This document shows, piece by piece, positions 29,401 through 35,264 of a stretch of DNA of 35,264 nt. Source of the stretch: a virus; the IMG/VR virus record IMGVR_UViG_3300005541_000059, positions 1 through 35,264 of that record. One strand, given 5' to 3'. The notes below the pieces were generated by a model. It saw nothing but the letters and a program-made list of their open reading frames with translations. It did no database searches and was not told the DNA's origin. Position 1 is the first letter of the stretch, and the number at the start of each line of letters is the position of its first letter. The translations under genes and the position numbers were made by a program.

Positions 29401-31119
29401 ATGGCAACAACCATCGATCCTGCCCGTCTATATGCAATCTTGATGAATACTGGTCTACAGAATAAAGACCAGCCTCTTTATCAAGTAATACATGATTTGA
29501 TTGCGACTCTTGTATCTGTTAATACTCAAGTTACTACTCTTCTTTCTACTATTGCTAGTTCTCCGTCAATTTCTCCGTCATCTGGTAGTTCTAAAATAAT
29601 GCAAACGATTCCATTTTTTGATGATAATAGCAGTGACGATTTCTTTTTTCCGCCAAGCAGCAGTAATTCAAATTCGTCATCAATATTGGATGATAATTCT
29701 ACAAATGCTAATATGTATCCAGTGTGGGTGAATGCAACTCCTGGGAATCAGCAATTAGAAACATCTTCGACTGAATTAATTTGGAATCCTAATTTTGGTT
29801 CTTTTGGTTTTAATGTTATTCCACCAGATAATGAATATCGAGTTATTATTAAAGCCGTTGCGGCCGGTTCCATTTCAGCATTATCATTAAGAATGAATTT
29901 AGGTAGTGCTCCTGGAGTATTTGATAGCCGAGTAATGTCAATTGTTAATGAGGGATTTTCACAGCAATTTTTTACTATTAATTTATCTTCTACAGCTGTA
30001 CAAGTTAAATCTGGAGTCGCTGGAGTTAATTTAGGTTTAGATTTAGCAACTATTGGTGCTGCTCCATTAACATTAAGTACTGCTGCAACAATTAGATGGA
30101 CTCTTTATCCTACTGGTGGATTTTCTAATACTGGAGTTGATCCTAGTGCAACTAATGTAGCAGTAGCTGGAAATCTTGCTGTTAAAGGATTAATTACTGG
30201 TAATTTACCAGTTCAGGGTTTAATTAATTGGGATAATGATGTTGATGATTGGCCGAATTTCACTCCTATAATTCAGAATTTTACTGGAATAATAACTGAT
30301 AACCAAAATAATATTGCAGTAACCTCAACAGATGGAATGGCTGTTAAAAATGAAACTCCATCAACTGCTGGTGTTCCAATCCAACAGTCTCCAAGATTAC
30401 GATTTAGAAGTCATGTTTGGAATACTACTACTCCAGCAGATAATACGAGTGATTTCTGGTGGGAGAGTGTTCCTATAAGTGCAGCAGCACCTAGAGGATT
30501 AATGCAACTTGGCACATCACAGAATGGGGCAGCCGCAACGTTCCCATTTTCTGTGACAGATCAAGGTATTCTAACATCTGCAAATGAATTAAATAGTACT
30601 AGTGGAGGATTGACTATTAATCAAGGTGGACAGATTACTTGGGGAGCACGTGGCCGTATCAATACTCCAGCAGATGCACAATTTAATTTTGTTAATCATG
30701 CAATAACAATTGGTGTTGGATTTGATGTTTCTACTACTGCATTACTGAAGATTCGCACATTAGCACAAACAGGTGATGGTTCACTCTCAGCTCTTAACAT
30801 TACAACTTCTGGAACTTTGATTGATAAATCATATAATATTGCAGCTCCAGTAACTCTTGGAACTGTAGTAATGTCTGCTGGACAGCAACGTCAAATTATT
30901 AATCCAGCTGGAACTCTTGCAGTCTTGACTGTAACTCTTCCATCGTCACCCACAGATGGACAGATTGCTGGAATAAGTTTCACTCAAGCAATTACAGCAT
31001 TGACAATAAATGCTCCTGGTGGTGCTACAGTTATTGCTCCATTAACAGCAGCCGCAATAGATACTAATATTAGATTTGTTTATCAGGCATCTTCAACTTC
31101 GTGGTTTCCAGCGGCTTAG
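29401..31119 (+). CDS. tail fibre protein
   Basis: 572 residues. The N-terminal 55 residues are helical, then a Ser/Asn/Asp-rich linker (about 53-100), then repeated beta segments of Gly/Asn/Thr-rich sequence (AVAGNLAVKGLITGNLPVQG, LTINQGGQITWGARGRI) as in trimeric fibres. The C-terminal 100 residues (PVTLGTVVMSAGQQRQIINP and on) look like a fibre tip. It is the largest tail protein and the main candidate for host binding. No chaperone or enzyme motif is seen. Confidence 0.72.
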   Translation: MATTIDPARLYAILMNTGLQNKDQPLYQVIHDLIATLVSVNTQVTTLLSTIASSPSISPSSGSSKIMQTIPFFDDNSSDDFFFPPSSSNSNSSSILDDNSTNANMYPVWVNATPGNQQLETSSTELIWNPNFGSFGFNVIPPDNEYRVIIKAVAAGSISALSLRMNLGSAPGVFDSRVMSIVNEGFSQQFFTINLSSTAVQVKSGVAGVNLGLDLATIGAAPLTLSTAATIRWTLYPTGGFSNTGVDPSATNVAVAGNLAVKGLITGNLPVQGLINWDNDVDDWPNFTPIIQNFTGIITDNQNNIAVTSTDGMAVKNETPSTAGVPIQQSPRLRFRSHVWNTTTPADNTSDFWWESVPISAAAPRGLMQLGTSQNGAAATFPFSVTDQGILTSANELNSTSGGLTINQGGQITWGARGRINTPADAQFNFVNHAITIGVGFDVSTTALLKIRTLAQTGDGSLSALNITTSGTLIDKSYNIAAPVTLGTVVMSAGQQRQIINPAGTLAVLTVTLPSSPTDGQIAGISFTQAITALTINAPGGATVIAPLTAAAIDTNIRFVYQASSTSWFPAA

Positions 31120-31134
31120 TTTAAGGGAATTAAA

Positions 31135-31473
31135 GTGTCAAATGGAAATGCGATAACTCAGATGGGTCTTGCACATGATTCATCATTTTTAAATCGTGTG
31201 CAATATTTGATGACTCAAAATGCACTAACAATCTTAGCTGAAATCAATACAACTCCAAATCATAATCTTAGAGTTCAATTAGCTCATCAAGTATTAAGCA
31301 ATCCTGGTCAAGCAGCATCTAATGCTTCTGTGGTTATTGTAGGAAGTGCTAATTTAGTTGCAGCAAATACTACAACTAATGCTGATGGAAGCGTAACAAC
31401 TGATGCTACTGATGCCGCAATATTATCACAAATATTCACTTTGTGGAGTGCTCTAGCAGGAGTTTCAACTTAA
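31135..31473 (+). CDS. conserved virion-region protein, GTG start
   Basis: 112 residues from GTG 31135, supported by AAGGGA seven bases upstream. GLAHDSSFLNRVQYLMTQNA and LAHQVLSNPGQAA follow the pattern DxxFxxRVxxxxxxxA...H..R...A..VL of a widespread small phage protein placed next to tail genes. Helical N-terminal half, disordered Thr-rich middle. TAATG overlap with the next gene. Confidence 0.68.
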   Translation: MSNGNAITQMGLAHDSSFLNRVQYLMTQNALTILAEINTTPNHNLRVQLAHQVLSNPGQAASNASVVIVGSANLVAANTTTNADGSVTTDATDAAILSQIFTLWSALAGVST

Positions 31474-31847
31474 TGGCTCAGAACAAAGTCATCCGTTTCG
31501 GACCAGTTGCACTAACTAATACACTAACAACGAATATTATTAACTGCAATATTACGTCACTAGCTGGGCCAGTTGGATATACACAGACTCAGCCTTATTT
31601 GATTATTAAACATATAAGAATAGTGAACAAAACGGCCTCAGCGGCTACATTTAGTCTATGGATTGGTGCTACGGGTGGCAACGTAGCTGGAACAGAAGCT
31701 ATTGGAAACGCATTATCAGTAGCTGCTAATTCTTCATTTGATTGGTATGGTTATTTGCGGCTCGATGCGGCTGATTTCCTTGTTGGGGGAGCTTCTGCGA
31801 ATACTACTCTCACACTAGAAGCAGAAGGGGAAATTGGATTGGTGTAA
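31473..31847 (+). CDS. conserved beta-sandwich virion protein
   Basis: 124 residues from ATG 31473 (an earlier GTG at 31443 lies inside the gene upstream and is unlikely). HIRIVNKTASAATFSLWIGA, then LDAADFLVGGASANTTLTLE and an EGE end. This pattern is a small beta-sandwich seen in tail or head appendages of many phages. AGGAG lies ten bases upstream. Confidence 0.7.
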   Translation: MAQNKVIRFGPVALTNTLTTNIINCNITSLAGPVGYTQTQPYLIIKHIRIVNKTASAATFSLWIGATGGNVAGTEAIGNALSVAANSSFDWYGYLRLDAADFLVGGASANTTLTLEAEGEIGLV

Positions 31848-31850
31848 AAA

Positions 31851-32474
31851 ATGGCTACAAACTACGATCTTCTCAAATCAAGTAGTCCGGGTGAGGGTAT
31901 TGCTCCACAAATGATATCATCTAATCCAAATGAAGGTGTTGCTCCTATTTCTCCGAGTTCTAATATGATTTCATCCAGTCCTATTAGTTCTCTTCCTACT
32001 GGTTTAGGAAGTCCTGGTGGTGGTAGTTATAATGCTTATGCAGGTGGAGGAGCTTCTGGTGTAGTACCTGGAGGTGGATCTATTGCCTCTCTAAATAATA
32101 GTAGTCCAGCTACTAACCCTAATGGTGGTGGAATGGGTGCTGGTTCTTATGTGAATGGGGTACTACCGCCTAGTAATAATACAACTAATAGTTCTCCTAA
32201 TAATTACTCTCAAATGATCACATCGAGTCCTAATATGACTCTCCCAACTAATACACTTGGATCAAGTATGATTACTAATAATGCCACTCCGAATTTAGCA
32301 TCTCCTATTTCTGGAACTACTAATGTTGCAGCTCCTACAGGTTCTACTCCAAGTACGATGAATACTCAGCCTTCTAATATTATGAATCCTGCAATGCAAG
32401 GTAGTATGAATCAGCCGTCTCTAAATTCATTAGGAAGTAGAAATAAGCTTTCTACGTTTGGAGCACTACAGTAA
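31851..32474 (+). CDS. disordered Ser/Asn/Pro/Gly-rich protein
   Basis: 207 residues, nearly free of charged residues, with repeated SSP/NSSPN motifs (SSSPGEG, SSNPNEG, SSSPISS, NNSSPATN, TSSPNM) and Gly patches. It should be unfolded in solution. Position between the tail and the internal protein genes suggests a virion-injected or linker protein. Both neighbours are coupled (three-base gap; TAATG). No family recognised. Confidence 0.66.
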   Translation: MATNYDLLKSSSPGEGIAPQMISSNPNEGVAPISPSSNMISSSPISSLPTGLGSPGGGSYNAYAGGGASGVVPGGGSIASLNNSSPATNPNGGGMGAGSYVNGVLPPSNNTTNSSPNNYSQMITSSPNMTLPTNTLGSSMITNNATPNLASPISGTTNVAAPTGSTPSTMNTQPSNIMNPAMQGSMNQPSLNSLGSRNKLSTFGALQ

Positions 32475-33529
32475 TGCCATTTAGTGCAATGGGTAGAATG
32501 CCATTTGCTAATACTAATACGACTGCATCTGGTCCTATTTCAACATTTGGTGATCCATTGAATTTTAATGCAGCCGCTAATACACAAGCTAGTGATTATG
32601 ATACAATAATGGCAAATTATAATAATATTATAAAAGCAAATCAGAATAACCCAATCACGTCTACGAATGTAACTCCACAGACCTCAGCGGCTCCAGCGAA
32701 TGTAACTGCACAAACTGTTACTCCACAAACTATAAATGCACAGAATGTAACTGCACAAAAATCTGGTTATCAGCAATCTGGTGATGTAACTCAATCTCTA
32801 GCTGATTTATCAAATCTAGCACGAACTGGTGGATACACAGCTCAAGGAATTGCTGATATTAGAGCTAGAGATATTTCTCCTACTAGATCTATTTATGCTA
32901 ATGCTCAACAGAATGTGGATAGGGCTAGGGCATTAGGTGGCGGCTATTCACCGAATGCTAATGCTACACAAGCTCAAATGGCTAGAGATGAATCTAGCCA
33001 GATTAGTGATATCGGAGTTAATGCAAATGCTGGAATCGCACAAAATGTAGCTGCAAATGAATTAGCCGCAAGTGGGGCTTATGGAAGTGCTGCTGGAGCT
33101 GCAAATGCACAACAAGCCCAAGCTGGAGAATTTGACGCTAATGCAGTAAATCAAGCTGGTGAGTTTAATGCTGCTAATGCTTTGACAGCTAGTACAGGTA
33201 ATGCTGCTAACGCATTAACGGCTAGTGCTGATAATGCTGCCAATGCCCTAGCGGCTAGTACTGGTAATGCAAATAGAGATACGCAAAACAATCAATTCAA
33301 TGCAAATAATGCTAACACTGCTAATACTGCCAATGCTGATAGATCTTTATTGGCTCAATTTAATAATAGAAATAGTACTATAGGGGCTATACAGGGACAA
33401 GCTAATTTATACGGTACTACACCAGCACTTACGAATACATTTGGTAATCAAGTCATGCAAGCACAAAGTTCTGGACAAAACCAGCAAAATATAGATAATG
33501 CCCAACGCAGAGCTCTCTTCGGGTATTGA
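32474..33529 (+). CDS. internal virion (ejection) protein, Ala/Asn-rich
   Basis: 351 residues. A disordered Asn/Thr/Gln start is followed by ISPTRSIYANAQQNVDRARA-like helical sequence and GGGYSPNANATQAQMARDES, a pattern I associate with podovirus internal proteins, and a long Ala/Asn-rich helix. Residues 232-264 are three 11-residue repeats (NAANALTASTG, NAANALTASAD, NAANALAASTG), a hendecad coiled-coil pattern. Such proteins are packed inside the head and ejected to form a channel through the envelope. TAATG start. Confidence 0.7.
   Translation: MPFSAMGRMPFANTNTTASGPISTFGDPLNFNAAANTQASDYDTIMANYNNIIKANQNNPITSTNVTPQTSAAPANVTAQTVTPQTINAQNVTAQKSGYQQSGDVTQSLADLSNLARTGGYTAQGIADIRARDISPTRSIYANAQQNVDRARALGGGYSPNANATQAQMARDESSQISDIGVNANAGIAQNVAANELAASGAYGSAAGAANAQQAQAGEFDANAVNQAGEFNAANALTASTGNAANALTASADNAANALAASTGNANRDTQNNQFNANNANTANTANADRSLLAQFNNRNSTIGAIQGQANLYGTTPALTNTFGNQVMQAQSSGQNQQNIDNAQRRALFGY
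33167..33265 (+). repeat. 33-bp tandem repeats, three copies, inside the ejection protein gene
   Basis: Three in-frame 33 bp units encode the 11-residue repeats of the Ala/Asn-rich helix. They differ at a few bases, so the copies are old or under drift. Copy number may vary between related phages. Confidence 0.6.
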
Positions 33530-33531
33530 TT

Positions 33532-34473
33532 ATGCCAACTTTTATGGATTCTCTAACGGCTAACCCTTCTGGTAGCGGTGGAATATATAATAGCCAAAAG
33601 CCTCCTGATCAAGCTAATGAGTTAGCTATTGTAAATCAATTAAAAGATAGAGAGATGCGAGATTTTAAAGATAAAGCTGGCTTTATGGCCGATTTGAGCC
33701 TAAAGCAAGAACGATTACGAGCAATGTATGATCCTACTGCTCTGCATCAGCAAGATGCACAAAATCCTAATCAACAACAGGGGCCACAAGTTAGCCAAGT
33801 TAGAGATCCTAATGCTATGAATGCTAATCAAAAAGGTGAATTGGATATTAAACAGCAGGGATTGAATTTAGATAAACAAAAGTTAGACCAACAGAAACAG
33901 CTTGGTCAAGAAGCTCAAGATACAAAGAGTGCTCAAGAAAAGTTAAATCAGCAGAAGAGTGATCAGATTCATGCTCAGAAAATAGCTGAATTAGAAGCTA
34001 AACAAGCAGAATCAAAAAATAAGCTAGATTTAGCTCATCAAGCACTAACAGATAAGAATACCAATCTCCAGAATCAACTAGAACTTCATGATACCATAGC
34101 TAAGAATACAAAGGCATATCATGATGCTGAAATGTCTAAAAAAGATCTAGTTTTTGCACAATCTCAGAAAGCTCATCAAGACTTGATGGATGCAATGCAG
34201 AAGAAGCTTGATGCCGCTAATAAGACTACAACAACGACATTAAATCCTGATGGAACTAGCAAGACTGTTAAAACAACTACTGGTTCTGATGCTGGCACAG
34301 TTCAAGTTAAAGGGAAGGACGGTAAAACATATGAAATACCTGCTAATAAGCAAGATGAATGGAATCAGCAACATGCTCCAGATAAAACTCCGCCAGCAGC
34401 ATTAGCTGGGCCGCAAGCTGGTCAGGATAGTTCCGATGACGAAGAGAATGATTCTAGTGAGAATGGACGATAA
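33532..34473 (+). CDS. coiled-coil internal virion protein
   Basis: 313 residues from ATG 33532 (a TTG at 33526 gives a TTGA overlap with the gene upstream and is the alternative). After a polar start, residues about 95-230 are a long Gln/Lys/Leu/Ala coiled coil (LDKQKLDQQKQLGQEAQDTK and on). The last 80 residues are Thr/Lys/Asp-rich and disordered. Long helical proteins next to the Ala/Asn-rich protein are typical of the internal core. TAATG overlap with the deoxyhypusine-synthase-like gene. Confidence 0.68.
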   Translation: MPTFMDSLTANPSGSGGIYNSQKPPDQANELAIVNQLKDREMRDFKDKAGFMADLSLKQERLRAMYDPTALHQQDAQNPNQQQGPQVSQVRDPNAMNANQKGELDIKQQGLNLDKQKLDQQKQLGQEAQDTKSAQEKLNQQKSDQIHAQKIAELEAKQAESKNKLDLAHQALTDKNTNLQNQLELHDTIAKNTKAYHDAEMSKKDLVFAQSQKAHQDLMDAMQKKLDAANKTTTTTLNPDGTSKTVKTTTGSDAGTVQVKGKDGKTYEIPANKQDEWNQQHAPDKTPPAALAGPQAGQDSSDDEENDSSENGR

Positions 34474-35264
34474 TGCTACCGCGTGAAATCAAGCAGCCAA
34501 TAGAAGTTAAATTATCTGGAAATACGTCTAAATTCATTCGACGGAATTATCATCATTTTAATGCACTAGTATTAAAAAATGCCACAATGGCATATAAGAA
34601 GCTATTAGATGATAACGGTAAAATGTTCGTATCTATGGCCGGCGCTATGTCTACTGGAAGACTAGGAATTTCATTAGCCGCTATGATTCGAAAAGGATAT
34701 GTTTCCGGGCTTAGTGTCACAGGGGCAAATCTAGAAGAAGATGTTTTTAATCTAGTGGCAAATAAAGAATATGTTCACATCCCAGATTACAGAGACATTA
34801 CTCCGGAAGATAATAAGGAGATGTTAGATCAGAAATTGAATAGAGTAACTGATGTGGCTATTCCTGCTAGTTCAATGAAGGAAGTTGAAGACGTTATTAT
34901 TGAAGCATGGAAGAGTTCTGAAGATAGGAAATTCCCACATGAGTTTCTTTATGAAATTCTTCTAGCTGGAAAGCTTAAGAAATACTATCAAATTGATGAA
35001 GCTGAAAGTTGGCTACTTGCAGCGGCCGAAAAAGACATTCCAATCGTAACTCCAGGTTGGGAAGACTCAACTCTAGGCAATGTTTTTACTGCTCTCGTAC
35101 GTAAACAGGAAGTTGATTTATCAGTACTGAAGAATGGCATCGAAGCCATGAATTATCTAGCTGATTGGTACTTAAAAACTAAAGAGAATAAAGGATTTTT
35201 TCAAATCGGAGGTGGAATTGCTGGAGATTTTAGTATTTGTGTAGTTCCTTTTTTGAAACAAGAT
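34473..35264 (+). CDS. deoxyhypusine synthase-family protein (cut by right edge)
   Basis: 264 codons, open to the window end; the family is usually 310-350 residues. It shows many DHS-family blocks: GAMSTGRLGISLAAMIRKG (57-75), SVTGANLEEDVFNLVA (81-96), IPDYRDITPE (103-112), LNRVTDVAIP (122-131), FPHEF (154-158), TPGWEDSTLGN (193-203) and GFFQIGGGIAGDFSICVVP (241-259). This is the bacterial branch. Eukaryotic enzymes move an aminobutyl group from spermidine to eIF5A using NAD; bacterial relatives act in polyamine synthesis. The catalytic lysine (in a WGK motif) would lie past the edge. It is coupled to the internal protein gene by TAATG. Family sure; substrate unknown. Confidence 0.9.
   Translation, partial: MLPREIKQPIEVKLSGNTSKFIRRNYHHFNALVLKNATMAYKKLLDDNGKMFVSMAGAMSTGRLGISLAAMIRKGYVSGLSVTGANLEEDVFNLVANKEYVHIPDYRDITPEDNKEMLDQKLNRVTDVAIPASSMKEVEDVIIEAWKSSEDRKFPHEFLYEILLAGKLKKYYQIDEAESWLLAAAEKDIPIVTPGWEDSTLGNVFTALVRKQEVDLSVLKNGIEAMNYLADWYLKTKENKGFFQIGGGIAGDFSICVVPFLKQD

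Overview
The window is a 35 kb piece of an AT-rich tailed-phage genome with almost no spare DNA. The right arm has the order terminase large subunit, portal, scaffold, major capsid, decoration, head-tail adaptors, beta-propeller-like tail nozzle, tail appendages and low-complexity internal virion proteins. There is no tape measure, tube or sheath gene, so a short-tailed (podovirus-like) virion is the best reading. No integrase, repressor or tRNA gene was found, so nothing here points to lysogeny.

Left arm (1-9230, minus strand): more than two dozen small, tightly packed genes joined by ATGA, GTGA, TTGA or TAATG stop-start overlaps. Recognisable members are an HNH endonuclease (cut by the left edge), a Cas4/RecB-like PD-(D/E)XK nuclease with a probable iron-sulphur cluster, a SNF2-type ATPase, a decayed LAGLIDADG-like protein and many small zinc-ribbon proteins. 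Several genes of 40-57 codons were found by reading the sequence directly. This looks like the early, DNA-handling and host-takeover arm. Its first long transcript probably starts near 7630 from a TTGACA promoter. The non-coding stretch 7483-7983 holds nested inverted repeats around a 46 bp A+T run and is a candidate replication origin and control region.

Intergenic 9231-9706 carries operator-like repeats, a 22 bp tandem repeat and a strong sigma70-type promoter (9644-9672) facing right. Rightward genes start at 9707: small zinc proteins, a conserved protein, a lysis-like block (holin candidate, exported PAP2 phosphatase, small membrane proteins), FN3 and Ig-like proteins, a lysozyme-like protein, and then packaging and morphogenesis. 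A GT-A glycosyltransferase sits between head genes. At the right edge, directly fused to the morphogenesis operon by a TAATG overlap, is a deoxyhypusine-synthase-family gene, still open at 264 codons. A polyamine or deoxyhypusine enzyme in a virion operon is the most striking content here.

Host: the promoters are sigma70-like (TTGACA/TATACT) and many starts have strong AGGAG-type ribosome sites. This argues against Bacteroidota and fits a Gram-negative host of another phylum, with periplasm-directed PAP2 and lysozyme-like proteins. The exact host cannot be named from the sequence alone.
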